Of a stretch of DNA of 64,000 nucleotides, positions 53,563 through 62,446 are shown piece after piece. The position numbers and the translations under genes are program-made. Source of the stretch: Citrobacter werkmanii NBRC 105721 (GTDB lineage Bacteria; Pseudomonadota; Gammaproteobacteria; Enterobacterales; Enterobacteriaceae); contig BBMW01000015.1 in NCBI GenBank assembly GCA_000759755.1, positions 186,001-250,000 on the forward strand. The letters are read 5' to 3'. Below the pieces are notes generated by a model. That model was not told the origin of the DNA. It did no database searches and saw only the letters and a program-made list of their open reading frames with translations. Every line of letters starts with the position of its first letter. Within the stretch, counting starts at the first letter, position 1.

Positions 53563-54249
53563 TTATTTTGTTATATTTTTTTCTATATCATGTAAAAAAC
53601 GGTGCAGCATTGCCGTGTCTCGCTGCCCTAATAAGCCCATTCGCTGTTGCAGCCAGTCGGTGAGTTTGATGTCGTCAGAAACGTTCAGCGTGGCTAATAA
53701 ACGTAAAACGCGCGCGCGCAATGCCTGCAACTGAAGTTCATCCGTCACCTCACTATTTTTGGCCGGTTGTTGTATTAAACCTGCTAATTGATAGCAATAT
53801 ACCATTACCGCCTGCCCCAGATTGAGTGAAGGGTAGTCAGCCACCATTGGTACCCCGGTAAGGATATCCGCCAGCGCTAATTCTTCGTTGGTCAGCCCGG
53901 AATCTTCGCGCCCAAACACCAGCGCGGCGTGATCCATCCACGCGGATTTTTCCTGCAGCAGAGGAACGAGTTCGACCGGTGTGGCGTAATAATGGAACTT
54001 CGCCCGGCTACGCGCCGTGGTCGCAACGGTAAAATCAACGTCGTGCAGCGCTTCGGCTAGCGTTGGAAAAACACTAATATTATCAATAATGTCGCCCGAT
54101 CCATGTGCAACCCATCGCGTTGCAGGTTCCAGATGGGCCTCGCTGTCCACGATCCGCAATTGGGTGAATCCCATGGTCTTCATCGCGCGGGCAGCCGCAC
54201 CAATATTTTCCGCTCTGGCAGGGGCAACCAGAATAATTGTTAAACGCAT
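53563..54249 (-). CDS. yjtD: YjtD, SPOUT-family RNA methyltransferase homologue
   Basis: 228 residues, as E. coli YjtD. TrmH/SpoU-type methyltransferase related to TrmJ. The family motifs are IILVAPARAENIGAAARAMKTMGF (about 5-28), LVFGREDSGLTNEELALAD (about 110-128), and VPMVADYPSLNLGQAVMVYCYQL (about 133-155), forming the trefoil-knot AdoMet site. The RNA target is not established as far as I know. It points the same way as the thr operon, ending about 210 bases before thrL. Confidence 0.92.
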   Translation of the reverse strand: MRLTIILVAPARAENIGAAARAMKTMGFTQLRIVDSEAHLEPATRWVAHGSGDIIDNISVFPTLAEALHDVDFTVATTARSRAKFHYYATPVELVPLLQEKSAWMDHAALVFGREDSGLTNEELALADILTGVPMVADYPSLNLGQAVMVYCYQLAGLIQQPAKNSEVTDELQLQALRARVLRLLATLNVSDDIKLTDWLQQRMGLLGQRDTAMLHRFLHDIEKNITK

Positions 54250-54283
54250 TTCGATACTCTTTTAGCCAGTCGGCAGGTAATAA

Positions 54284-54299
54284 TGTGACCCACATCAAC
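54284..54299. promoter_or_regulatory. candidate CRP site in front of yjtD
   Basis: TGTGA-CCCACA-TCAAC matches the CRP consensus at eight of ten positions, 35 bases upstream of the yjtD start. Sequence match only. Confidence 0.3.
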
Positions 54300-54592
54300 A
54301 TATTACGCAGCGCGAATTTACATATTTTTAACAGAAATCACTGAAAAAGGATTTCGCATCCGATAAAAAATGCTAAACTATTTCCAACCTGTACTATTGC
54401 TTTTTATGTTAACAAAAGTTGCATATCCTGCTGTTTATCCATGATAATTTAATTTAAAATGGATAGCATTGGTTGGATTCATTACATTTATTAATTAGCT
54501 CGTGCAACTAGTTGTAATATTGCAATTTTGTGATGAAAGCAAACATTTGGATGCGTTGATTTCATCAAACTGTTAACGTGCTACAATTGAAC

Positions 54593-54606
54593 TTGATATA
54601 TGTCAA
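54593..54606 (+). promoter_or_regulatory. FNR box upstream of arcA
   Basis: TTGATATATGTCAA matches the FNR consensus TTGATNNNNATCAA at nine of ten positions. FNR is known to activate arcA anaerobically in E. coli. A second symmetrical sequence, TTGATTTCATCAA at 54556-54568, has the same arms but a three-base spacer. Confidence 0.7.
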
Positions 54607-54647
54607 CGAAGCGTAGTTTTATTGGGTGTCCGGTACGTCTTAGCCTG

Positions 54648-54788
54648 TTATGTTGCTGTTAAAATGGTTAGGATGACAGCCGTTTTTGACACTGTCGGGT
54701 CCAGAGGGAAACTACCCACGACCAAGCTAATGATGTTGTTGACGTTGATGGAAAGTGCATCAAGAACGCAATTACGTACTTTAGTCAT
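54648..54788 (-). CDS. yjjY: YjjY, 46-residue protein antisense to the arcA leader
   Basis: A small gene below normal ORF size cut-offs. It reads MTKVRNCVLDALSINVNNI, continues through ISLVVGSFPLDPTVSK and ends TAVILTILTAT, stop TAA; this is collinear with E. coli YjjY with only two or three substitutions. A ribosome-binding site is not obvious. It is transcribed against arcA, starting 95 bases upstream of the arcA ATG, so it overlaps the arcA 5' leader on the opposite strand. Function unknown; conservation could reflect the peptide, or constraint on the arcA leader itself. Confidence 0.75.
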   Translation of the reverse strand: MTKVRNCVLDALSINVNNIISLVVGSFPLDPTVSKTAVILTILTAT

Positions 54789-54883
54789 GTTACGCCGATC
54801 ATGTTAATTTACGGCATGCATCAGGCAGGTCAGGGACTTTTGTACTTCCTGTTTCGATTTAGTTGGCAATTTAGGTAGCAAAC

Positions 54884-55600
54884 ATGCAGACCCCGCACAT
54901 TCTTATCGTTGAAGACGAGTTAGTAACACGCAACACGTTGAAAAGCATTTTCGAAGCAGAAGGCTATGATGTATTCGAAGCGACAGATGGCGCGGAAATG
55001 CATCAGATTCTCTCTGAATATGACATCAACCTTGTGATTATGGATATCAATCTGCCTGGGAAAAATGGCCTCCTGTTAGCGCGCGAACTCCGCGAACAAG
55101 CTAACGTTGCGCTGATGTTCCTGACGGGCCGTGATAACGAAGTCGATAAAATTCTCGGCCTCGAAATCGGCGCCGACGATTACATCACCAAGCCGTTTAA
55201 CCCGCGCGAACTGACTATCCGTGCTCGTAACCTGCTGTCGCGTACCATGAATCTGGGTACCGTCAGCGAAGAACGCCGTAGCGTCGAGAGCTACAAGTTC
55301 AATGGCTGGGAGCTGGACATCAACAGCCGCTCTCTGATTGGTCCTGATGGCGAGCAGTATAAACTGCCACGCAGCGAATTCCGCGCCATGCTTCACTTCT
55401 GTGAGAATCCTGGCAAAATCCAGTCTCGCGCAGAACTGCTGAAAAAAATGACCGGTCGCGAACTGAAGCCACATGACCGTACCGTTGACGTGACTATCCG
55501 CCGCATTCGTAAACATTTCGAATCAACGCCGGATACGCCAGAAATCATCGCTACCATCCACGGTGAAGGCTACCGTTTCTGCGGCGACCTGCAGGATTAA
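54884..55600 (+). CDS. arcA: ArcA, aerobic respiration control response regulator
   Basis: 238 residues, identical length to E. coli. OmpR/PhoB-type response regulator. Receiver domain 1-~120 with the phosphorylated Asp54 in [10 protein letters not shown], acidic pocket EDE at 10-12 and Lys in [13 protein letters not shown]; winged-helix DNA-binding domain ~135-235 ending [11 protein letters not shown]. Partner of the quinone-sensing kinase ArcB; represses aerobic respiration genes under anaerobiosis. Upstream lie an FNR box and the antisense yjjY gene. A strong shared terminator follows. Confidence 0.99.
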   Translation: MQTPHILIVEDELVTRNTLKSIFEAEGYDVFEATDGAEMHQILSEYDINLVIMDINLPGKNGLLLARELREQANVALMFLTGRDNEVDKILGLEIGADDYITKPFNPRELTIRARNLLSRTMNLGTVSEERRSVESYKFNGWELDINSRSLIGPDGEQYKLPRSEFRAMLHFCENPGKIQSRAELLKKMTGRELKPHDRTVDVTIRRIRKHFESTPDTPEIIATIHGEGYRFCGDLQD

Positions 55601-55616
55601 TTCAATTCTGCTGGGT

Positions 55617-55646
55617 AAAAAAAACGGCGCTTTATGCGCCGTTTTT
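55617..55646. terminator. bidirectional terminator between arcA and creD
   Basis: AAAACGGCGC (55621-55630), loop TTTAT, GCGCCGTTTT (55636-55645): ten-base stem flanked by A-run on the left and T-run on the right, so it can work for both convergent genes. Confidence 0.92.
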
Positions 55647-55661
55647 CATTTCACCTCTCAC

Positions 55662-57023
55662 CTATTTCCATATACGAAACTTGTCACTCTCATCGGGTTG
55701 CGGCTCAGGAAGCGCTTTCGACGTTGGTTTTGGCTGCGCCAGCGAGTGCCAGTCAAGATGACGCGTCAGGAACATCACCCCACACAGCGCGAATAACAGC
55801 ACGCCGGTACCCAGCAGTAAAGAGCTGTCCTGTGAACGCAGCAGCACCCACATCACGCCATCCAGCGCCAGTAGCGCCACGGTGAACAAAATACTCTTGC
55901 GCCACCCCTGTAATATCGCCTGCAGATACACACCGTTCATCAATGCGCCCACAAGGCTTGCCGTAATCCACGCGGCGGTAAAACCAATGTGTTCTGACAA
56001 CGCCAGCAGCAACAGATAAAACATCACCAGCGATAACCCCACCAGCAGGTACTGCATCGGGTGCAGTCGAAGGCTGGTCATGCTTTCAAGGACAAAGAAA
56101 GACATAAAGATCAGCACAATCAGCAAAATGGCATATTTTGTCGCCCTGTCCGTCAGTTGATATTGATCCGCTGGCGTGGCGACAGCAACGCTAAATGCAG
56201 GCATTCCCTCCCAGCCAATTTTTTCACCATCAAAGCGTTCTCCGAGGTTATTGGCAAACCAACTGCTTTGCCACTGGGCATTGAATCCAGACTCACTGAT
56301 TTCGCGCTTCGCCGGAAGAAAATCTCCAAGAAAGTTGGGATGCGGCCAATTGCTGGTTAAGGTCATTTCACTGTTTCGGCCAACCGGAACGACGGAAAAG
56401 TCGCCGGTGCCGCTCAAATTAAGCGACAGCGTCATGCTGAGATTTTGCGCCGTCCAGCTCGCATCGGGCAGCGGAATATGGATCCCCTGAGCACGACCAG
56501 CCAGCCCCGTTCCAGGCTCAACGGCCAGCGACATGCCGTTAACCAGGGGGGCTTTCACCACGCCGATCCCACGCGCATCACCCACGCCCACCACAATAAA
56601 CGGTTTGCCCAGTCTGACATTGGGATGGTTTAAATCACTCAAACGTTCAGCGTTAAACTCAGCTTTCACCGCCAAATCGTTATGCCAGACCTGGCCTTCA
56701 TAAATACCAATTTTACGCGCTTCAACGTTTTGGCTTCCCTCAACGACCAACGATTCCGGTAACCAGAAATGGATATAGCTGCGCTTACGCTGGACCTCTT
56801 TACCCTCCTCCAGCTCGGTATAAAGTTCCGTCACCGGAATGGCAATCAACGGGCCGACCATCTTTTGCGGTCCGCTGGTGCTCTGGCGGATTGCATCTTC
56901 AACATCATTGCGATAGTCCGATCGCTCAACGATTATCTGCCTGACCATTGTCAGGGGAATTAACAACAGCAGCATAGCGCCGCCTAAGGTGACGATTTTC
57001 CAGAACAGGGGTGATTTCAACAT
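55662..57023 (-). CDS. creD: CreD, inner-membrane protein of the Cre regulon
   Basis: 453 residues (E. coli 450). One N-terminal membrane helix (LFWKIVTLGGAMLLLLIPLTMV), a long periplasmic domain (about 30-310) and five or six C-terminal helices (about 310-435). CreB-activated; overproduction is linked to colicin E2 tolerance and beta-lactam stress responses in related bacteria, but its biochemical role is unclear. A CreB-binding direct repeat lies 62 bases upstream, in the end of creC. Confidence 0.95.
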   Translation of the reverse strand: MLKSPLFWKIVTLGGAMLLLLIPLTMVRQIIVERSDYRNDVEDAIRQSTSGPQKMVGPLIAIPVTELYTELEEGKEVQRKRSYIHFWLPESLVVEGSQNVEARKIGIYEGQVWHNDLAVKAEFNAERLSDLNHPNVRLGKPFIVVGVGDARGIGVVKAPLVNGMSLAVEPGTGLAGRAQGIHIPLPDASWTAQNLSMTLSLNLSGTGDFSVVPVGRNSEMTLTSNWPHPNFLGDFLPAKREISESGFNAQWQSSWFANNLGERFDGEKIGWEGMPAFSVAVATPADQYQLTDRATKYAILLIVLIFMSFFVLESMTSLRLHPMQYLLVGLSLVMFYLLLLALSEHIGFTAAWITASLVGALMNGVYLQAILQGWRKSILFTVALLALDGVMWVLLRSQDSSLLLGTGVLLFALCGVMFLTRHLDWHSLAQPKPTSKALPEPQPDESDKFRIWK

Positions 57024-57080
57024 AGCGTTCTCCTTTGCAATAGCAGCAAGGTAGAACAGCTATGTGCGGGGAATTTGAAG

Positions 57081-58505
57081 TTATGTGAAGTGACGGTGAA
57101 GCGTAAACGAAGCCTGTGCGCCGCCTTCCGGTCGATTGCGTAAGGTCACCGAGCCTGCATGCAGTCGCGCAACCTCACTGACAAACGCCAGTCCCAATCC
57201 GCTGCTCTTAAGCCCATTTTCACGGGGCAGCGAGTAGAAGCGTTCAAAAATACGCGGCAACGCAAAATCAGGGATCCCGCTGCCGCTGTCGGTAACCTGC
57301 AATATGATCTGCTCTTCGTGCTGATGCGCACTCAGCACAATCGTCCCGTCCTGTGGCGTAAAGTCGATAGCGTTGTCGAGCAAATTCCCCAATGCCTGCT
57401 CCAGCAGCGCGGGATCGGCATCGACGCTAAGCGATGAAGGCATAATGGTCAGCGTGATGTTTTTTGCCGCCAGCTGCACGCTCCGGGCCTCTTTGAGCTG
57501 GGCAAACAGCGCATCTACCGCTACTGGCGTCAACGTAATGTCCTGTCGATTCTCCAGTCGCGCCTGGCGTAACAAGGTTTCAACCAGCGCCTGCATGCGC
57601 GCATTTTGCGTCAGAATATTATCAGTAAAACGCGCAACCACGTTCGGCGGCGGGCCTTCGCGCAAAATTTCCGCCGCGCCGCGAATGGCCGCCAGCGGGC
57701 TTTTGAGTTCGTGCGTTAATGCATAAACGTATTGCTCAATATAATTCTTGCCCTCCAGCTTCAGACGCATACTTTCCAGCGCCTGCGCCAGTTTACGTAG
57801 CTCGCTGCTGCCTAAATCAGGTAGTGGGACGGGGCGATTCTCAGTAACGGAATCGGCATAGCGCGCCAGTCGGGCAATAGAACGGTTGATCCACCATACC
57901 ATTCCGGCGCCAATCACTAAGGCGATCCCCAGCAACACCGCGCTGGCCCACAGCATCCGCCGTTCACTGCGTTTAATCACCGGCGCCATCGCCGCATTGG
58001 GTTTGCCGACGCTAAGCACGCCAATAATACGCCCGCCGTCAACGATCGGCGCGGCAACGTACATCACCGAACTTTCCGGATCGTTCGGATTCTGCAACGT
58101 ACTGCGGGCACCATACTGCCCACGCAACGTTAACCACACATCATTCCAACGGGAGTAGTCCTGGCCGACCGCCTGGTTAGCGGAATCAAACAGCACCTTG
58201 CCCTGCGCGTCCGTCATGTAGACATGGTATTCATTACGCACTTTGTTAATGCCGCTGATATTGGCACTGAATGGGCGGTTATGCAGTTGGGAAAATGCCT
58301 GCGCCAACTTACCGCTGGCGGGAGCGTCAGACAGCAAGTCATCACGCGCCAGCGCAGCCAGCAACGTGGCGGTATCAATCAATGTGCCTTCCGTCGCCCG
58401 GCGGACGCCAGGCTTAATTTCCTGCACAAAGATCGACAACACAAACCAGGCGGCAACGGCGACAATCAGGAAATAGCCGAGCAGCAAACGCATACCAATG
58501 CGCAT
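57081..58505 (-). CDS. creC: CreC, sensor histidine kinase
   Basis: 474 residues, E. coli length. Two membrane helices (about 8-28 and 185-205) flank a periplasmic sensor region; HAMP-like linker follows. The H-box is YALTHELKSPLAAIRGAAEIL (near 260-280), N-box LGNLLDNAIDFTP, G-boxes VTDSGSGIPD and SGLGLAFVSEVARLH. Phosphorylates CreB during growth on fermentation products or minimal media. Start overlaps the creB stop by one base. Confidence 0.97.
   Translation of the reverse strand: MRIGMRLLLGYFLIVAVAAWFVLSIFVQEIKPGVRRATEGTLIDTATLLAALARDDLLSDAPASGKLAQAFSQLHNRPFSANISGINKVRNEYHVYMTDAQGKVLFDSANQAVGQDYSRWNDVWLTLRGQYGARSTLQNPNDPESSVMYVAAPIVDGGRIIGVLSVGKPNAAMAPVIKRSERRMLWASAVLLGIALVIGAGMVWWINRSIARLARYADSVTENRPVPLPDLGSSELRKLAQALESMRLKLEGKNYIEQYVYALTHELKSPLAAIRGAAEILREGPPPNVVARFTDNILTQNARMQALVETLLRQARLENRQDITLTPVAVDALFAQLKEARSVQLAAKNITLTIMPSSLSVDADPALLEQALGNLLDNAIDFTPQDGTIVLSAHQHEEQIILQVTDSGSGIPDFALPRIFERFYSLPRENGLKSSGLGLAFVSEVARLHAGSVTLRNRPEGGAQASFTLHRHFT
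57085..57100 (-). promoter_or_regulatory. cre tag (CreB-binding direct repeat) for creD
   Basis: On the minus strand TTCAC-CGTCAC-TTCAC, a perfect match to the CreB tag TTCACnnnnnnTTCAC. It is embedded in the last codons of creC, about 60-75 bases upstream of the creD start. Confidence 0.88.
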
Positions 58506-59194
58506 CAGACGCTCCTCAGGCTGTATCCCATACCGCGATGCGTATTAATAGGGGAAAACTCGGGGTTGATGGCGCGCAGCTTGGCGCGCAGCGTTTTGAT
58601 GTGGGTATCGACCGTTCTGTCGAAGGTGTCCTGCGCATCGGCCCAGACTAAATCCATCAATTGCTGGCGAGAGTAAATGCGCCCCGGCGACATCAGCAGT
58701 GTTTTCAGCAACAGGAATTCATAGCGCGTCAGAGTTAACGGTATACCGAACCAGGTAATCTGCGCGGCCAGCTCATTAAGCTCAAAATCCCCGCAGCGCG
58801 TCGTTGAGGAAGGAGAGGCGAATTTTTGCACCCGCCGCAGCAGGGTACGTACGCGGGCGCACACCTCACGCGGCGAGAAGGGTTTGGCAACATAATCATC
58901 CGCGCCGATTTCCAGCCCCAGCAGACGGTCCACTTCATCGCTGCGCGCGGTGAGAAAGAGGATCGGCAATGCCGGATGGCGTTCAAGTAAACGTCGACAC
59001 AGTTCAAAACCGCTGATATCCGGTAGGCCGACGTCCAGAATTATCGCATCGGGGCATCTCTGGCGCGCATTTTCCAGCACCGGTAGCCCGCGCTCGAACG
59101 CTTCTACGCTAAAACCTTCCTGCTGCAGCATATAGATAAGCGTATCGGCGATTCCCTGCTCATCCTCAACCAACCAGATCAACGGCTGTTGCAT
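58505..59194 (-). CDS. creB: CreB, response regulator
   Basis: 229 residues, as E. coli CreB. OmpR-type: receiver with Asp54 in AIILDVGLPD, ENDQ-type acidic residues in VEDEQG and Lys in DDYVAKPFSPREV; C-terminal winged helix ending THRGMGYSLRSV. Activated by CreC, binds TTCAC direct repeats such as the one before creD. Twelve bases after creA; overlaps creC by one base. Confidence 0.97.
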   Translation of the reverse strand: MQQPLIWLVEDEQGIADTLIYMLQQEGFSVEAFERGLPVLENARQRCPDAIILDVGLPDISGFELCRRLLERHPALPILFLTARSDEVDRLLGLEIGADDYVAKPFSPREVCARVRTLLRRVQKFASPSSTTRCGDFELNELAAQITWFGIPLTLTRYEFLLLKTLLMSPGRIYSRQQLMDLVWADAQDTFDRTVDTHIKTLRAKLRAINPEFSPINTHRGMGYSLRSV

Positions 59195-59206
59195 TTTGCT
59201 TCCTTG

Positions 59207-59680
59207 TTATTGCCGCCACGGCATGATTGGCACAGCGCTGATGGCATTTTTGGGCGATCCATCAACCACTTTATCTGAATAGGCCAGATAGGCCAGCGCA
59301 TTACGTTTTGCGTCATAAAAACGTACGACCTGTAAGGATTTAAACACCAGCGAGGTCCGTTTTTTAAACACCACTTCGCCTTGCGCTTTACCGTTCTTGA
59401 TTCTGTCGCTCAGTTCCACCGGTCCTACCTGCTGGCAGGAGATGGCGGCATCAGAGGTATCCTCAGCCAGCCCCAACCCACCTTTGATGCCGCCGGTCTT
59501 GGCACGACTCACGTAGCAGGTCACATTGGTTACATCCGGATCGTCAAACGCCTCGACCACAATTTTATGGTCCGGCCCAAACATTTTGAACACCGTATCG
59601 ACAGATCCAATCTGCTCCGCATGGGCGACCTGCGCCAACATCAGCAAAATTGAGGAAATGGCTAAGCGCTTATATTTCAT
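59207..59680 (-). CDS. creA: CreA, periplasmic protein of the cre operon
   Basis: 157 residues. Cleavable signal peptide [21 protein letters not shown]; mature protein starts [13 protein letters not shown]. Two cysteines in the mature part (NVTCYVSRA and ISCQQVGP) could pair. The function is unknown; it is not needed for CreBC signalling. First gene of creABCD. Confidence 0.95.
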   Translation of the reverse strand: MKYKRLAISSILLMLAQVAHAEQIGSVDTVFKMFGPDHKIVVEAFDDPDVTNVTCYVSRAKTGGIKGGLGLAEDTSDAAISCQQVGPVELSDRIKNGKAQGEVVFKKRTSLVFKSLQVVRFYDAKRNALAYLAYSDKVVDGSPKNAISAVPIMPWRQ

Positions 59681-59847
59681 ATTGTTACCATTCTTAAAAG
59701 TTACTCTGAGTAATTATTCGACATTCTAAGATAAAACGTATACAGATCACAGGATTACAATAATCACGCTTTCGAATGTCCAAAAAAAGCATTTATGAGC
59801 AAAAAAAACACTGAATGCTAAAACAACAAAAAATGCTATTATCCTCA

Positions 59848-59863
59848 TACCTGACGTCAGGTA
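59848..59863. promoter_or_regulatory. 16-base perfect palindrome in the rob leader
   Basis: TACCTGACGTCAGGTA is a perfect palindrome starting six bases after a good -10 box (TATTAT, 59837-59842), so it would lie at the transcription start, 28 bases before the rob ATG. It could be an operator or the 5' hairpin of the rob mRNA. Confidence 0.55.
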
Positions 59864-59891
59864 CTCGTTGTTGAAAGGATGAGGATATTTT

Positions 59892-60761
59892 ATGGATCAG
59901 GCTGGCATTATTCGCGACCTATTAATCTGGCTGGAAGGTCATCTGGATCAGCCTTTGTCGCTTGACAATGTGGCGGCAAAAGCAGGCTATTCCAAGTGGC
60001 ACCTGCAGAGAATGTTTAAGGACGTGACGGGCCATGCTATTGGCGCCTATATCCGCGCCCGTCGTTTATCGAAATCCGCAGTGGCGCTTCGCCTGACTGC
60101 GCGCCCTATTTTGGATATTGCCCTGCAATACCGCTTCGACTCTCAACAAACCTTTACCCGCGCGTTCAAGAAACAGTTTTCTCAGACGCCTGCGCTGTAT
60201 CGCCGCTCGCCGGAATGGAGCGCTTTTGGTATTCGCCCGCCAATGCGACTCGGTGAATTTGCTATGCCTGCGCACGAGTTTGTGACGCTGGAAGATACGC
60301 AACTGCTGGGCACCACGCAAAGCTATTCCTGCTCGCTGGAACAGATTTCAGATTTCCGTCATGAAATGCGTATTCAGTTCTGGCGCGACTTCCTTGGCCA
60401 TGCGCCTTCAATCCCGCCGGTGCTGTACGGGCTGAACGAAACGCGTCCGAGCATTGAAAAGGACGACGAACAGGAAGTGTTTTACACCACGGCATTGACG
60501 CCGGAACAAGCCAATGGCTATGTACCGTCGGCGCAGCCTATCCTGCTGCAGGGCGGCGAGTACGTGATGTTTACCTATGAAGGGCTGGGGACCGGCGTAC
60601 AGGAGTTTATCCTGACGGTATACGGCACCTGCATGCCGATGCTAAACCTGACCCGCCGTAAAGGGCAGGATATCGAGCGATACTACCCGGCAGAAGATGC
60701 CAAAGCGGGAGATCGCCCGATCAACCTGCGCTGCGAATTCCTGATACCGATTCGCCGCTAA
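59892..60761 (+). CDS. rob: Rob, AraC-family right-origin-binding regulator
   Basis: 289 residues, as E. coli Rob. N-terminal AraC-type DNA-binding domain with two HTHs (about 8-110: LSLDNVAAKAGYSKWHLQRMFKDVTGHAIGAYIR and PILDIALQYRFDSQQTFTRAFKKQF), and a C-terminal GyrI-like ligand-binding domain (about 120-289). Member of the MarA/SoxS group controlling efflux, organic-solvent and superoxide resistance; activated by bile salts and dipyridyl. Convergent with gpmB, overlapping its end by four bases. Confidence 0.98.
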   Translation: MDQAGIIRDLLIWLEGHLDQPLSLDNVAAKAGYSKWHLQRMFKDVTGHAIGAYIRARRLSKSAVALRLTARPILDIALQYRFDSQQTFTRAFKKQFSQTPALYRRSPEWSAFGIRPPMRLGEFAMPAHEFVTLEDTQLLGTTQSYSCSLEQISDFRHEMRIQFWRDFLGHAPSIPPVLYGLNETRPSIEKDDEQEVFYTTALTPEQANGYVPSAQPILLQGGEYVMFTYEGLGTGVQEFILTVYGTCMPMLNLTRRKGQDIERYYPAEDAKAGDRPINLRCEFLIPIRR

Positions 60762-61405
60762 CGCTGCAGCTCATCCAACGCAGGGGCGTCCAGATGTGAG
60801 ATGTCCCCTGCCGTTTCAACCACCCATCCCGGCGCAAGCCATAAACTTTCCTGGTAATCAACGCGGGAAATTGAGCAATTGCGCAGACGCAAGCGACGTT
60901 CAGCCCATGCCGGCAATCCCAGAATCGTACTCACCAGGCAGCCCAGCGCGATACCGTGGCTCACCAACAGTGGGCGGCTCCCCTGCGGAAGGTCCAGGCA
61001 GGCTGCTAGCGCCGCGTTGACGCGATCGCTCAGCTCCTGCATCGATTCCCCTTCCGGAATACGCCCATCAACCGTACCGTTCACCAACTGGCGACGCCAA
61101 CCCTCTTCTTCTGGCGTCAGCGTGTCGATATGGCGTTTTTCCAGCACGCCCATATTCAGTTCACGCAGCCGGGAGTCATAAGTGATATCACAACCACAAG
61201 CCTGAGCGATGATTTCTGCTGTGCGTCGTGTACGACCTAAATCACTACTGATGACATGCGTAATACCCAACGAGCGGGCGCGTTCACCAACCTGCATGGC
61301 CTGCTGCTCACCTTTAGCGGTCAGTGGGCTGTCTGACTGGCCTTGAATACGTCGCTCGGCGTTCCACTGCGTTTCACCATGGCGAACAAGGTATACCTGT
61401 AACAT
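60758..61405 (-). CDS. gpmB: GpmB (YtjC), phosphoglycerate-mutase-like phosphatase
   Basis: 215 residues, E. coli length. Histidine phosphatase superfamily; the catalytic motif LVRHGETQWNAERRIQGQSDSPLT starts at residue 6 with the phospho-His at about 9, and the second histidine is in LLVSHGIALG near 150. Though named after phosphoglycerate mutase, the E. coli protein is likely a phosphatase. Divergent from yjjX with only 52 bases between. Stop overlaps the rob stop on the other strand. Confidence 0.95.
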   Translation of the reverse strand: MLQVYLVRHGETQWNAERRIQGQSDSPLTAKGEQQAMQVGERARSLGITHVISSDLGRTRRTAEIIAQACGCDITYDSRLRELNMGVLEKRHIDTLTPEEEGWRRQLVNGTVDGRIPEGESMQELSDRVNAALAACLDLPQGSRPLLVSHGIALGCLVSTILGLPAWAERRLRLRNCSISRVDYQESLWLAPGWVVETAGDISHLDAPALDELQR

Positions 61406-61457
61406 GCTTTTTTTCCGTTATACTGCGATGCGATGAATTTTCAAACTGAGCTTTATT

Positions 61458-61973
61458 ATGCACAAGGTTATCTCTGCTACCACCAATCCTGCCAAAATTC
61501 AGGCAATTCTCCGGGCATTTGAAGAGATTTTCGGGGAAGGATCCTGCCATATCGAACCCGTCGCCGTCGAGAGCGGCGTACCGGAACAGCCTTTTGGAAG
61601 CCAGGAAACGCGCACTGGCGCACGAAATCGCGTGGATAATGCGCGACGCCTGCATCCACAAGCTGATTTCTGGGTAGCCATTGAAGCCGGAATTGACGAT
61701 GACGCCACCTTCAGTTGGGTGGTGATTGATAACGGCGTTCAGCGCGGTGAAGCGCGATCGGCCACGCTGCCGCTGCCCGCCGTCATTCTCGACAGAGTCC
61801 GCCAGGGGGAAGCGCTTGGCCCGGTGATGTCGCAGTACACAGGTATTGATGAGATTGGTCGTAAAGAGGGCGCGATTGGCGTGTTTACCGCGGGTAAGCT
61901 GACGCGCTCAAGCGTTTACCATCAGGCGGTGATTCTGGCGTTAAGCCCGTTTCATAACGCGGTGTATCGATAA
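61458..61973 (+). CDS. yjjX: YjjX, inosine/xanthosine triphosphatase
   Basis: 171 residues (E. coli 170). DUF84 family; hydrolyses non-canonical ITP and XTP (and GTP weakly) to the diphosphates. Conserved parts: [13 protein letters not shown] (5-17), [22 protein letters not shown] (36-57), [10 protein letters not shown] (68-77), [23 protein letters not shown] (about 132-154). The C-terminus is short, ending AVYR. A REP unit follows before trpR. Confidence 0.95.
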   Translation: MHKVISATTNPAKIQAILRAFEEIFGEGSCHIEPVAVESGVPEQPFGSQETRTGARNRVDNARRLHPQADFWVAIEAGIDDDATFSWVVIDNGVQRGEARSATLPLPAVILDRVRQGEALGPVMSQYTGIDEIGRKEGAIGVFTAGKLTRSSVYHQAVILALSPFHNAVYR

Positions 61974-61988
61974 TTATTTGCGCTATGT

Positions 61989-62024
61989 TGTAGGCCTGAT
62001 GGCGCTGTGCTTATCAGGCCTACG
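61989..62024. repeat. REP-like unit between yjjX and trpR
   Basis: TTGTAGGCCTGATGGCG...CTTATCAGGCCTACG, a variant REP with CAGGCC/GGCCTG arms instead of CCGGCC, in the convergent gap. It could also stop transcription from both sides. Confidence 0.75.
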
Positions 62025-62030
62025 AGCAAA

Positions 62031-62422
<392 letters not shown>

Positions 62423-62446
62423 GATAGCATAACACAACCGATGCGA

